The notes under the pieces were generated by a model, which did not search any database, was not told the DNA's origin, and saw only the letters and a list, made by a program, of their open reading frames with translations. A DNA stretch of 64,000 bases. Source: Streptomyces sp. NBC_01288. GTDB taxonomy: Bacteria > Actinomycetota > Actinomycetes > Streptomycetales > Streptomycetaceae. Both the position numbers and the translations under genes were made by a program. Location of the stretch: the NCBI RefSeq assembly GCF_035982055.1, contig NZ_CP108427.1, positions 8,803,001 to 8,867,000 on the forward strand. Reading direction: 5' to 3'. Positions 43,107 through 51,355 of this stretch are shown piece after piece (the first letter of the stretch is position 1; each line of letters begins with the position of its first letter).

Positions 43107-43907
43107 GTGCAGGTGGAGGCAGGGCAGGTGGCCGAAACTTTTCCGCTGGAGCGGCCCACGCGGCGGATTCTCCGGTCCGAGGCACTGCTCGTTCTGGGGC
43201 TTTCGCTCGGTGCGAGTGGAGTGTCCGCCTTGATCAGTTTTGTCGGGTCGGTCACGAAACCGGGAGGCCTCAAGGATCAGGCGGCCACCCTCAACGCCTC
43301 GGCCGCGCCGGGCCGTCCCTGGCTTGATCTCGCCTGGCAGCTGTTCGGGATCGCCTCGGCACTCGTCCCCGTCGCGCTCGTCGCGCACTTCCTCCTGAGG
43401 GAGGGCGAGAGCCTGCGCACGATCGGCTTCGACCGCACCCGGCCCTGGCCCGACCTGGGCCGCGGGGTCGCGATCGCGGCGGTCATCGGCAGCACCGGCA
43501 TCGCCTTCTACCTGTCCGCCCGCGGCCTCGGCTTCAACCTCACGGTGGTACCGGAGGCGCTGCCCGACGTCTGGTGGAAATACCCGGTCCTGATCCTCTC
43601 CGCGATGCAGAACGCGATCCTCGAAGAAGTGATCGTGGTGGGCTATCTCCTGCGCCGCCTCGGCCAGTTGGGCTGGACGCCGGGCACCGCGCTGGTGGCC
43701 AGTTCCGTACTGCGCGGTAGCTACCACCTCTATCAGGGCATCGGCGGCTTCGTCGGCAACATGGTGATGGGCGTGGTGTTCGTGTACCTGTACCGGCGTT
43801 GGGGTCGCGTGGGTCCCCTGGTGGTGGCGCATTCCCTGCTCGACATCGGGGCGTTCGTCGGCTATGCGCTGCTTGCGGGGAAGGTGGGATGGCTGCCGAC
43901 GGCGTAA
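43107..43907 (+). CDS. CPBP family intramembrane metalloprotease
   Basis: A 266-aa membrane protein with about six hydrophobic segments and the CPBP/Abi signature: EEVIVVGYLLRRL (paired Glu), SSVLRGSYHLYQG (His), and VVAHSLLDIGAF (His/Asp). Members are type-II CAAX-prenyl-protease-like enzymes; in bacteria they process membrane proteins or give bacteriocin immunity. GTG 43107 is taken as the start, with a second GTG six nucleotides later possible. Substrate unknown. Confidence 0.82.
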   Translation: MQVEAGQVAETFPLERPTRRILRSEALLVLGLSLGASGVSALISFVGSVTKPGGLKDQAATLNASAAPGRPWLDLAWQLFGIASALVPVALVAHFLLREGESLRTIGFDRTRPWPDLGRGVAIAAVIGSTGIAFYLSARGLGFNLTVVPEALPDVWWKYPVLILSAMQNAILEEVIVVGYLLRRLGQLGWTPGTALVASSVLRGSYHLYQGIGGFVGNMVMGVVFVYLYRRWGRVGPLVVAHSLLDIGAFVGYALLAGKVGWLPTA

Positions 43908-43949
43908 GTCCCTTGCGGGGCAGGGGACTTGAGGTTTGCGGCGTGAGGC

Positions 43950-44762
43950 TCAGGCGAGCAGCTCGCCGTCGATCACCGTGACGGCGTGTCCGGTCAACAG
44001 GGTGCGGTCGCCGCGGAGTTCGGTGCGGACGCGCCCCGATCGGGGTGAGGCCTGTAGCCCGGTGAGGACCGTGTTCCCGAGGCGCTCGGACCAGTAGGGG
44101 GCCAGTGCCGTGTGCGCGCTGCCGGTGACCGGGTCCTCGTCGATCCCGACGTTCGGGAAGAAGCAGCGGGACACGAAGTCGTAGCCCCGGCTGGGGTCTT
44201 GGGCCCGGGCGGTGGCGATGATGCCGCGCTCGGAGGCGGCGGCGAGGGCCTTGAGATCCGGCGCGAGTCCTACGACGGTCTTCTCGTCGGCGAGTTCGAC
44301 GAGGAGGTCGCCGATGTTCGGGCCGGTGTCGAACGCGGTGGGGAGCGTCTCCGCCCCCAGCGCCTCGGCGACACCGTCCGGAACCGTCTCGGGGGTGAGC
44401 GGGGCGGTCGGGAAGTCGAGCGTGATCGACCCGTCCCCGGCCGGCGTGGCGACGAGCACACCGCTCCGCGTGGCGAACCGCACGGTCCCTTCGTGGGTGC
44501 CGGTGCTGTGCAGGACGTGGGCCGTGGCGAGGGTCGCGTGCCCGCACATCGCGACCTCGGTCGACGGCGTGAACCACCGCAACGCCCAGTCGGCGTCCCC
44601 GCCTTCGGGCAGTCGGTGCGCGAACGCCGTCTCCGCGTGATTCACCTCCGACGCGACTTTCTGAAGCCGGTCGTCCGCCGGGAAGGCATCGAGGAGCAGC
44701 ACCCCGGCCGGGTTGCCGGCGAAGGCGCGGTCGGTGAAGGCGTCGACGATTCGAATCCGCAT
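43950..44762 (-). CDS. PhzF family isomerase
   Basis: A 270-aa protein with the diaminopimelate-epimerase-like double fold of PhzF. It has IVDAFTDRAFAGNPAGVLLL at the N-terminus, catalytic E44 in NHAETAF, and DEDPVTGSAHTALAPYW, the most conserved family motif, near residue 208. PhzF isomerises an intermediate in phenazine synthesis, but most genomes carry unlinked homologues of unknown substrate and there is no phz cluster here. ATG 44762. Confidence 0.88.
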   Translation of the reverse strand: MRIRIVDAFTDRAFAGNPAGVLLLDAFPADDRLQKVASEVNHAETAFAHRLPEGGDADWALRWFTPSTEVAMCGHATLATAHVLHSTGTHEGTVRFATRSGVLVATPAGDGSITLDFPTAPLTPETVPDGVAEALGAETLPTAFDTGPNIGDLLVELADEKTVVGLAPDLKALAAASERGIIATARAQDPSRGYDFVSRCFFPNVGIDEDPVTGSAHTALAPYWSERLGNTVLTGLQASPRSGRVRTELRGDRTLLTGHAVTVIDGELLA

Positions 44763-44835
44763 GGCTTGACGCTAGGCGCTGCGCGGAGGCGCGGGCCAAG
44801 GCCAATTCGGGGGGACTGGACCGATTCGGGGGCGG

Positions 44836-45510
44836 CTATGAGGGTGAGGGGCGTTCCGGTTTCCGGGCAAGGAAGGCGGCGTGCGTTCGCTTCGCCCCCT
44901 CGGCCGGTTCCAGGACCAGGCGCGCGGTGAGGGTGAGTCCGGCCTGGGCGAGCAGCCCGGCGATCCGGTCCGGCGGGATCAGGTGGGACTCGTAGGACAC
45001 GGGGTGGCCGCCGTACGCCTGTGTGGGACGCAGGAGTTGGTCGTCTCCGACGTGTCCGGCCAGCAGCAGGTGGCCACCGGGGGCGAGTACGCGCTGGAAC
45101 TCGCCGAAGACGATGGGTAGTTGGTCGGGCGGCGTGTGGTGCGTGGAGTAGTGGGCGAGGATGCCGCCGAGTTCGTCGTCTCCGACGGGTGGCGCGGTCA
45201 TCGAGCCCACGGTGAAGGTCAGGTGCGGGTGGGCGCGGCGGGCCAGTTCGATCATCTTGGGGGAGATGTCGATGCCGAAGACGGGCACCCCGAGGCCCGC
45301 CAGATACGCCGTGATCTTCCCGGGCCCGCACCCCAGATCCGCGACCGGCCCGAGCCCGGCCGTCCGCACGGTCTCGGCGAACGCGGCCAGCATCGCGCGT
45401 GACACGGGGTCCAACTCGCCCGGTTCCTTGACGAGTTGGACGTAGGCGGCGGCGACGGTGTCGTACGACTCCTGGATCGCGGCGAGGTAGGAGGGCGTCT
45501 GCTCGGTCAC
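44836..45510 (-). CDS. Class I SAM-dependent methyltransferase
   Basis: A 224-aa Rossmann-fold methyltransferase. Motif I is VADLGCGPGKITAYLAG (about 55-71), with the acidic loop FGIDISPKMIELAR following and motif IV near GGILAHYSTHHT. N-terminal SYDTVAAAYVQLV matches UbiE/MenG-like small-molecule methyltransferases. GTG start at 45510. It is divergent from the PadR gene across a palindromic operator, so PadR may control it. Substrate unknown. Confidence 0.85.
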   Translation of the reverse strand: MTEQTPSYLAAIQESYDTVAAAYVQLVKEPGELDPVSRAMLAAFAETVRTAGLGPVADLGCGPGKITAYLAGLGVPVFGIDISPKMIELARRAHPHLTFTVGSMTAPPVGDDELGGILAHYSTHHTPPDQLPIVFGEFQRVLAPGGHLLLAGHVGDDQLLRPTQAYGGHPVSYESHLIPPDRIAGLLAQAGLTLTARLVLEPAEGAKRTHAAFLARKPERPSPS

Positions 45511-45594
45511 GCCGGTGACTCTAGGGGGTGTCGTCAGGAGGGGATGCTGGACCGGGCTATCGAAAGGGGGTTGCCATCCGAACAGTCCCGATAT

Positions 45595-45624
45595 ATCGTT
45601 GACGCATCGCGACAGATCAACGAT
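45595..45624. promoter_or_regulatory. PadR-type palindromic operator
   Basis: ATCGTTGA (45595-45602) and TCAACGAT (45617-45624) are perfect 8-bp arms around a 14-nt spacer. They overlap a -35-like TTGACG (45599-45604) and end 17 nt before the PadR ATG. Size and position fit autoregulation by PadR. Confidence 0.6.
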
Positions 45625-45641
45625 GGAATGGAGTGATTGCG

Positions 45642-46280
45642 ATGCGTACCCACGGATACGAGCGTGGACATGGACAGGACGGACCCTCCCGGCGCGGCCG
45701 GGGTGGCCCTGACGGGCGGCGTGGGGCTTTCGGTCCCTTCGGGCCCGGTGGACCTGGTGGCCCCGGAGGCCCCGGCTTCGGACCGGGCTTCGGTCCCGGC
45801 CCCTGGGGTGGACGAGGGCGCGGCGGCCCGAGGGGTGGCAGGGCGCGGCGCGGCGACGTACGCGCGTCGATCCTGGCCCTCCTCAAGGACCGGCCGATGC
45901 ACGGCTACGAGATGATCCAGGAGATCGCCGAGCGCAGCGGCGGCGCGTGGAAGCCGAGCCCCGGCTCGGTCTACCCCACCCTGCAACTGCTGGAGGACGA
46001 GGGCCTGATCGCCAGTGAGTCGGAGGGCGGCAAGAAGCTCTTCGCCCTCACCGAGGCCGGCCGTACCGCCGCGGAGGAAGGTCCGGACGCGCCCTGGGAA
46101 GAGGCTTCCCGCGGTGTCGACTGGGAGGCCCTCAGTGAGATCCGCCAGGCTGGCTTCGGTCTGATGGAGGCCTTCGGTCAGGTCTGGAAGACCGGCAGCA
46201 AGGAGCAGCGCGAGAAGGCGCTGACCGTCATCAACGACGCGCGCAAGAAGCTGTACCTGATTCTGGCCGACGAGGACTGA
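45642..46280 (+). CDS. PadR family transcriptional regulator with Gly/Pro-rich N-terminus
   Basis: A 212-aa regulator. Residues about 20-70 are a low-complexity Gly/Pro/Phe/Arg stretch (FGPFGPGGPGGPGGPGFG). The PadR winged helix follows (RASILALLKDRPMHGYEMIQEIAERSGGAWKPSPGSVYPTLQLLEDEGLI, about 75-125), then a helical dimerisation tail. PadR proteins repress drug- or phenolic-stress genes. ATG 45642 follows GGAGTGATT; a GTG three codons earlier overlaps that RBS. Likely autorepressed through the palindrome upstream. The disordered N-terminus is unusual for the family but occurs in Streptomyces homologues. Confidence 0.9.
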   Translation: MRTHGYERGHGQDGPSRRGRGGPDGRRGAFGPFGPGGPGGPGGPGFGPGFGPGPWGGRGRGGPRGGRARRGDVRASILALLKDRPMHGYEMIQEIAERSGGAWKPSPGSVYPTLQLLEDEGLIASESEGGKKLFALTEAGRTAAEEGPDAPWEEASRGVDWEALSEIRQAGFGLMEAFGQVWKTGSKEQREKALTVINDARKKLYLILADED

Positions 46281-46310
46281 TGTCCTCGGGGTCGGAAGAG
46301 GTGGCAGGCC

Positions 46311-46343
46311 AAGGCGCCTCACGGAACTTCCGTGGGGCGCCTT
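46311..46343. terminator. Strong hairpin between padR and the SRPBCC gene
   Basis: AAGGCGCC-T-CACGGAA pairs with TTCCGTG-G-GGCGCCTT around a single C, a 33-nt near-perfect stem between convergent genes. Good bidirectional terminator candidate. Confidence 0.8.
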
Positions 46344-46385
46344 CCCTGTGCGCGTTCCCGTTCCTGCGGTGCCCCGGCGCGCTCC

Positions 46386-46814
46386 TCAGGCCACCAGCCC
46401 GGCCAGTTTGCGCAGCGACTCGTTCAGGGCGGCCGTACCCGAGTCCTTCAGTTTGCCCGCCATCAACGACACCGCCGCACCCGTGAACTCGCCGTCGATC
46501 CGGACCGTCGTGGCGTCGCCGTCGGGCGTGAGCGTGTAGCGCGTGGCGACGTTCACGGCCATCGGGCCCTTGCCGCGGATGGCGAACACCCGGGCCGGTT
46601 CGACCTCCTCGATGGTCCACTCGACCTCGGCCGGGAAGCCCATCAGCTTCATGTTCTCCTGGAAGGTCCCGCCCACCGCCAGCACGTCCGGGCCGCCCTT
46701 GGGGAAGTTGGTGTGGGTCGCGTTCCACTCGCCGTACGCGGACCAGTCCGTGAGTTGAGTCCACACCTTCTCGGCCGGGGCCTCGATGCGTGCCTCCGCG
46801 CTGATTTCGGCCAT
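46386..46814 (-). CDS. SRPBCC (START-like) family protein
   Basis: A 142-aa helix-grip protein (ISAEARIEAPAEKVWTQLTDWSAYGEWNATHT at the N-terminus; EVEPARVFAIRGKGPMAVNVATRYTLTPDG; final helix MAGKLKDSGTAALNESLRKLAGLV). It is close to the Rv0910 group, sometimes listed as a toxin, but no antitoxin gene is adjacent, so a lipid or polyketide-binding role is equally possible. ATG 46814 follows GAGGTGGTCGC. Confidence 0.8.
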   Translation of the reverse strand: MAEISAEARIEAPAEKVWTQLTDWSAYGEWNATHTNFPKGGPDVLAVGGTFQENMKLMGFPAEVEWTIEEVEPARVFAIRGKGPMAVNVATRYTLTPDGDATTVRIDGEFTGAAVSLMAGKLKDSGTAALNESLRKLAGLVA

Positions 46815-46938
46815 GCGACCACCTCTTCGTATCGGGCTACCGTGTCGCGGAACGTAGCCGCAGGGCGCGCAACATTCAATACTGATGAACCGTCAGAAAT
46901 TGTGTGGCTGTGCTGTGTTCCTGCGCCGACTTACGGGT

Positions 46939-47127
46939 TCAGCTCATCCGTCGTATGACCGCCGCGTCGAACAGGTCCCACGCGCGCGGGTGGGCACTCT
47001 CGTCGTGGCAGTGCCACGCGTCCCAGAACAGGTCGGCGAGCAGCGCGTCCTCCGGGGCGTACACCCGGTACACGTACTGCCTGCCGTCGACCGCCGGCAA
47101 TGCCACCAGCCAGCACCTGCTCTCCAC
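46939..47127 (-). CDS. Small conserved-looking hypothetical protein
   Basis: A 62-aa frame (ESRCWLVALPAVDGRQYVYR, then EDALLADLFWDAWHCHDE) with G or C at nearly all third positions, so clearly coding. Start uncertain: GTG 47127 lacks an RBS, and the frame stays open upstream with good codon bias to a GTG at 47256, giving up to 105 aa. No known domain. It is divergent from the Clp-N protein gene. Confidence 0.5.
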   Translation of the reverse strand: MESRCWLVALPAVDGRQYVYRVYAPEDALLADLFWDAWHCHDESAHPRAWDLFDAAVIRRMS

Positions 47128-47325
47128 GTTCGCGAAAGACGTACGCCGGGTGCGGCGCGGTTGCGCACGGGGCGCGCGGCGGCCGGGCGCGCGCCTCTCG
47201 GGGTCAAGGGGCGTGATCTCATCCGTAAGGAGGAGATTCCGTCGGCCCGGGTCCACTCTGTGTGGGACGCCGAAATGCAACCCTCCGGGGATGCCCTCAA
47301 TGCGGGGGACTGATGGGGTAAGAGT

Positions 47326-47877
47326 GTGCAACCCCAGATCCCCAGGCAGTCGGCCCGCGAGCAAGGCATCCACCGCGCGGACAACGATGCCAGGCTCAGT
47401 GCAGAGCTGGCAGCGGTGGTCGCCGGTGCGCGCCGCCGGGCCCTGCGGGACGGGGACCGGCAGATCGACACGGCCCACCTGCTGCACAGCCTTCTGGAGT
47501 CGGACCCCGAGGCGCGTGCCGTCTTCGGCGACGGCCCGCAGATCGCCCGGCTCCTCGGCTACCTCGTCCAGCGCAGCATCGGCTACGGCCTCCGCTGGCA
47601 GGGCACGGTCGAGGACTCCGGCGCGATCCCCGTGATCCCCGCGGCGGAGGGCTGGTCGCCGCTGGCCGCCGGCGCGCTGGAGTACGCCTGCGAGCGCGCC
47701 GGACTCCGCGACGGCGACCTGGCCTGCGGCATCGACCTCCTCGCGGCGATCGTCGCGGACCCGGAGTCCCGTGCCGTCGAGGTCCTGCACCGCGCGGGCA
47801 TCGAGTCCCCCGAGGTGCTGATCTGGATCGAGGGGCGCTTAGGGGAGTACGTCAGGGGTGCTGAGACGGGTTGCTGA
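47326..47877 (+). CDS. Clp N-terminal (Clp R) domain protein
   Basis: A 183-aa protein with a double Clp-N repeat: LSAELAAVVAGARRRALRDGDRQIDTAHLLHSLLESDPEARAVF (about 24-67) and WSPLAAGALEYACERAGLRDGDLACGIDLLAAIVADPESRAVEVL (about 108-152). There is no AAA+ ATPase module. Such stand-alone proteins may act as adaptors or decoys for ClpC/ClpP proteolysis (inference). GTG 47326 follows GGGGTAAGAG. Confidence 0.82.
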   Translation: MQPQIPRQSAREQGIHRADNDARLSAELAAVVAGARRRALRDGDRQIDTAHLLHSLLESDPEARAVFGDGPQIARLLGYLVQRSIGYGLRWQGTVEDSGAIPVIPAAEGWSPLAAGALEYACERAGLRDGDLACGIDLLAAIVADPESRAVEVLHRAGIESPEVLIWIEGRLGEYVRGAETGC

Positions 47878-47950
47878 GCGGGTCGGCGGTGTGGGCCGGG
47901 GGGCCGGTCGGGACGACGTGTCGGGGGTCCACGTCCTGAGACAGGTGTCA

Positions 47951-47979
47951 ACAGGGGTGACGCTCCTGTCATCCCCTGT
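47951..47979. promoter_or_regulatory. Palindromic site just upstream of the EamA exporter
   Basis: ACAGGGG-TGAC (47951-47961) and GTCA-TCCCCTGT (47968-47979) are inverted arms differing by a 1-nt bulge. They lie 7 nt before the first possible start codon, which suggests a repressor site on a short or leaderless transcript. Confidence 0.45.
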
Positions 47980-47985
47980 CATCAT

Positions 47986-48996
47986 GTGCCCGTGCATACG
48001 TCTGAGAGCAGTGCGGCCGGAGGTGGCAGCGGCAAGGGTGTCGGGCTGGGCCTGGCACTCGGGTCCGCGTTGGCCTTCGGGGGATCCGGGGTCGCGGCGA
48101 AGCCGTTGATCGAGGCGGGGCTCGACCCGCTGCACGTGGTGTGGCTGCGGGTGGCCGGCGCGGCCCTCGTGATGCTGCCCCTCGCCGTACGGCACCGCGC
48201 GCTCGTACGGAGTCGTCCCGCGCTGCTCCTCGGGTTCGGGCTGCTCGCCGTGGCCGGTGTCCAGGCCTGCTACTTCGCCGCGATCTCCCGCATACCCGTA
48301 GGGGTCGCCCTGCTCGTGGAGTACCTCGCCCCCGCCCTCGTGCTCGGCTGGGTGCGGTTCGTGCAGCGGCGCCCGGTCACCCGTGCCGCCGCGCTCGGCG
48401 TGGTCCTCGCGGCCGGCGGGCTCGCCTGTGTCGTCGAGGTGTGGGCGGGCCTGAGCTTCGACGCCGTGGGCCTGTTGCTCGCGCTCGCCGCCGCCTGCTG
48501 CCAGGTCGGCTACTTCGTGCTGTCCGACCAGGGCGGCGACGCCGGCGACGAGGCCCCCGACCCGCTCGGCGTGATCGCCTACGGCCTCCTCGTCGGCACC
48601 CTCGTCCTGACCGCCGTGGCCCGCCCCTGGACCATGGACTGGTCGATCCTCGCGGGCGACGCCCACATGAACGGCACCCCGGTCCCGGCCGCCCTCCTGC
48701 TCGCCTGGATCGTCCTGATCGCCACGGTCCTGGCGTACGTCACCGGAGTCGTCTCCGTCCGCCGCCTCTCCCCGCAGGTCGCGGGCGTCGTGGCCTGCCT
48801 CGAAGCGGTCATCGCGACCGTCCTGGCCTGGATCCTCCTCGGCGAACACCTCTCCGCACCGCAGATCATCGGGGGCGCGGTGGTCCTGCTGGGCGCCTTC
48901 ATCGCCCAGTCCTCCGCACCCACGAAGAGCTCCGGGGAACCGGTGGCGGGCGGCGGCCCGGAACGAGAGCCGGCCACCCGGGAGACGACGGCCTGA
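47986..48996 (+). CDS. EamA (DMT superfamily) transporter
   Basis: A 336-aa exporter-type membrane protein with ten predicted helices in two EamA repeats (LGLALGSALAFGGSGVAAKPLIEAG, then LLLGFGLLAVAGVQACYFAAI; second repeat LGVIAYGLLVGTLVLTAVA through LSPQVAGVVACLEAVIATVLAWILLGEHL). GTG 47986 is used; an overlapping ATG at 47984 is out of frame, and a GTG at 47992 is also possible. No RBS is seen. Substrate unknown; amino-acid or metabolite efflux is typical of the family. Confidence 0.85.
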   Translation: MPVHTSESSAAGGGSGKGVGLGLALGSALAFGGSGVAAKPLIEAGLDPLHVVWLRVAGAALVMLPLAVRHRALVRSRPALLLGFGLLAVAGVQACYFAAISRIPVGVALLVEYLAPALVLGWVRFVQRRPVTRAAALGVVLAAGGLACVVEVWAGLSFDAVGLLLALAAACCQVGYFVLSDQGGDAGDEAPDPLGVIAYGLLVGTLVLTAVARPWTMDWSILAGDAHMNGTPVPAALLLAWIVLIATVLAYVTGVVSVRRLSPQVAGVVACLEAVIATVLAWILLGEHLSAPQIIGGAVVLLGAFIAQSSAPTKSSGEPVAGGGPEREPATRETTA

Positions 48997-49703
48997 GCGC
49001 GCCGCACGACAGGTCGCCCCGCCGTCCCACCACCCGCCATATCGGCGCCTACGGCCTGCCGCCCGGCAGGCCTACCGCCTACCCTCCGCAGGCCTGCCGG
49101 CTGCCGACCTCGGCTCCCAGGGCCTGCCGTTCGCCTGCCGTCCGGGCACTCCCCGCGATCGGCCCGCCGCCTGACGCCTGCGGGCCTGCCGCCCGCCGCG
49201 ACCGGCCGTCGCCTGTCGGCTCGCCGCCCACGGCCTGTCGTCCTACCGCCCGCCTGCCGTCCGGGCTGGCATCGCGATGATCCCGAACGCCCGCCCGCCG
49301 TCCCGGCGTTCATCGCGACCGGGCGGCAGCCCACGGACTACCGCCCGCAGGCCTGCTGTCCGCCGCGACCGACTGTTGCCTGCCGTCCCGGCTCCCACGG
49401 CTTGCCGTCTCGCCGTCCACGGCTTGCCGTCCCGCCGCCCGCCTGCCGTCCCGGCGCTCACCGCGACGGCCCACCGCCCGCCGCCCGAGGGTTTGCCGCC
49501 CTGCCGTGACCGGCCGCCGCCTACTGTCCCGGCTCCCACGGTCTGCCGTCCCGCTACCCGCCTGCCGTCCCGGCGCTCACCGCGACGGCCCACCGCCCGC
49601 CGCCCGAGGGTTTGCCGCCCCGCTGTGACCGGCCGCCGCCTACCGTCCCGGCTCCCACGGCCTGCCACCCGCCCGCTGTCCCCGCCTCCCCTCCGCAGGC
49701 TGG
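48997..49703. repeat. GC-rich minisatellite-like array between convergent genes
   Basis: 700 bp composed of variants of CCTGCCGTCCCGGC and CTCCCACGGCCTGCCGTC. The clearest part is a direct tandem duplication with 119-bp period (49442-49560 and from 49561), 96 of the first 100 positions identical; more diverged copies precede it (49270-49441). Long open frames on both strands are by-products of the repeat. No gene is supported here. Confidence 0.75.
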
Positions 49704-49749
49704 GGTTATTTCTAACCTGTCACCGGGGTGGACAGCGGTTAGATTTACC
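49704..49749. repeat. Compound palindrome next to the sigma-factor 3' end
   Basis: GGTTA-TTTC-TAACC (49704-49717), then TGTC...GACA arms (49718-49734), then GGTTA-GATT-TACC (49737-49749). The outer TAACC/GGTTA arms also pair with each other, so the whole can form one long hairpin. It is lower in GC than its flanks. It could be a terminator or a small mobile repeat end. Confidence 0.5.
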
Positions 49750-49827
49750 CACAGCTTCCAGCGCCCCCCACACCAGACCGGCCGCGGGCCCGCCGCCCAT
49801 CGTGGCTGGCCCGTCGTTCGCCGCCCG

Positions 49828-50751
49828 TCAGTTCGGTCGGCGGCGGGCCTGCCTCAGTTCGCGGTCGACGGCCCAGGCGTCGGCGACCGGGCCGATGTGG
49901 CCGAGCTTGTCGGGGTTGATCACCGCGCGGATGGTCTGGATCCGGCCGTCGAGCACGTCGAGGGCCAGGGTGTGGAGCACCTTCCCGTCGCGGTCGCGGA
50001 AGAGCGCGCCGGGCTGGCCGTTGACCTGGTGCAGTTCGTACGACACGTCGATGCGGATCAGCCAGGGGAAGACCGTGCCCAGCACCCGGGCCACGTTCTC
50101 CGCCCCGGCGACGGCCTTGGCCAATTGCGGGGCCTTCCCGCCGCCGTCACCGACGAACTGCACGTCGGCGGCGAGCAGTTCACGTAGTCCGCCCACGTCA
50201 CCGTCCTTCAACGCGTCGAAGAACCGGGTCGCCAGTTCCTCCCGCTCCTGCCGGTCCGCGGCGAACCGGGGCCGCCGGTCCGCCATGTGCCGACGCGCCC
50301 GTACCAGCAACTGCCGGCACGCCGACTCCGAACGCCCCACGGTCGTGGCGATCTCGTCGAAGCCGAAGGCGAACACCTCCCGCAGCACGAACACCGCCCG
50401 CTCCAGCGGGCTGAGTTGCTCCAGCAGCAGAAGGGCCGCCATCGACACCGAGTCGGCCAGTTCCACCGACCGCGCCGGATCCTGGTACGGGTCGCTCAGC
50501 AGCGGCTCGGGGAACCAAGGGCCGACGTACTCCTCCCGCCGTACCCGGGCGGAACGCAGCACATCGATCGCGATCCGCGTCACCGTGGCCGACAGGAAGG
50601 CCTTGGTCGACGTGGGCCGGGTCGCCGTGCCGTCGAACCGCAGCCAGGTCTCCTGCACCGCGTCCTCGGCCTCGCCCACACTGCCCAGAATCCGATAGGC
50701 GATCGAGAACAGCAGCGGCCGCAGCTCCTCGAACTCCTCGACCTTGCTCAC
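49828..50751 (-). CDS. sigJ: ECF41-type RNA polymerase sigma factor (SigJ-like)
   Basis: A 307-aa extracytoplasmic-function sigma factor. Region 2 is FEELRPLLFSIAYRILGSVGEAEDAVQETWLRF and region 4 is LSPLERAVFVLREVFAFGFDEIATTVGRSESACRQLLVRARRHM. The C-terminal SnoaL-like domain (about 200-300) contains the ECF41 hallmarks GDGGGKAPQ and INPDKLG, and this extension is known to modulate activity in place of an anti-sigma factor. GTG 50751 is chosen over a much longer in-frame extension. It follows the CMD gene by 56 nt, the usual ECF41 partner. Confidence 0.92.
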   Translation of the reverse strand: MSKVEEFEELRPLLFSIAYRILGSVGEAEDAVQETWLRFDGTATRPTSTKAFLSATVTRIAIDVLRSARVRREEYVGPWFPEPLLSDPYQDPARSVELADSVSMAALLLLEQLSPLERAVFVLREVFAFGFDEIATTVGRSESACRQLLVRARRHMADRRPRFAADRQEREELATRFFDALKDGDVGGLRELLAADVQFVGDGGGKAPQLAKAVAGAENVARVLGTVFPWLIRIDVSYELHQVNGQPGALFRDRDGKVLHTLALDVLDGRIQTIRAVINPDKLGHIGPVADAWAVDRELRQARRRPN

Positions 50752-50807
50752 GCCGAATCCCCTTTCCCTGGTGGCCTGTTGGTGCCCGTCTCGCTCAGCA
50801 GCCTCGT

Positions 50808-51284
50808 TCAGCCGAACATGCCGGGCTCGTAGTCGCCCGCGCACGGCTGCCGGGTGATGATGTTCAGCCGGTTCACCGAGTTCATGAAGGAGACCAGGAT
50901 GACCAGCGTGGTGAGCTGCTCGTCGTCGTAGTGCTTGGCGGCGTGCGCCCACACCTCGTCGCTCACCCCGCCCGCCGCGTCCGCGACCCGGGTCCCCTCC
51001 TCGGCCAGCTCCAGCGCGGCCCGCTCCGCCTCGGTGAAGACCGTGGCCTCCCGCCAGGCCGCGACCAGGTTCAGCCGCACCGAGGTCTCGCCCGCCGCCC
51101 CGGCCTCCTTGGTGTGCATGTCGATGCAGACGGCGCAGCCGTTGATCTGGCTCACGCGCAGCGCCACCAGTTCCTGCGTCAGCGCAGGCAGCGCCGACCC
51201 CTTGAGCGTCCTGCCCACCGCCATGAACTGCTTGGCGGCCTTGCCGGCGATCGGGCTGGAGAGGCAGTTCAGTCGTGCGTCCAT
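50808..51284 (-). CDS. Carboxymuconolactone decarboxylase / AhpD-like protein
   Basis: A 158-aa alkylhydroperoxidase-like protein with the redox motif C50-AV-C53 and H57 (INGCAVCIDMH). CMD proteins are the standard genomic and transcriptional partner of ECF41 sigma factors. Likely peroxidase or thiol-oxidoreductase; electron donor unknown. ATG 51284 follows AGGAGGG by 7 nt. An ECF41-type promoter lies 45 nt upstream, so sigma factor and CMD probably form an autoregulated operon. Confidence 0.9.
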   Translation of the reverse strand: MDARLNCLSSPIAGKAAKQFMAVGRTLKGSALPALTQELVALRVSQINGCAVCIDMHTKEAGAAGETSVRLNLVAAWREATVFTEAERAALELAEEGTRVADAAGGVSDEVWAHAAKHYDDEQLTTLVILVSFMNSVNRLNIITRQPCAGDYEPGMFG

Positions 51285-51328
51285 GGTGTGCCCTCCTGGG
51301 CTGTGGTCGTCCGTGGCTACACCCCCGA

Positions 51329-51355
51329 GACGAGACAGCCCGGCCCCCTGTGACA
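51329..51355 (-). promoter_or_regulatory. ECF41-dependent promoter
   Basis: On the minus strand TGTCACA (51355-51349), a 16-nt spacer, and CGTC (51332-51329) match the promoter described for ECF41 sigma factors. It drives the CMD-sigJ operon, implying autoregulation. Confidence 0.75.

Noticed and set aside
46944..47471. 175-codon minus-strand frame overlapping the small hypothetical gene
   Set aside because: Out of frame with the strong third-position GC signal at 46939-47127; Arg/Ser/Thr-rich shadow.
49442..49680. CRISPR-like array
   Set aside because: The repeat units are contiguous with 119-bp period and there are no unique spacers or cas genes.
49277..50698. 473-codon plus-strand frame across the repeat array and sigJ
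   Set aside because: It is produced by the minisatellite and the antisense of the ECF41 gene.
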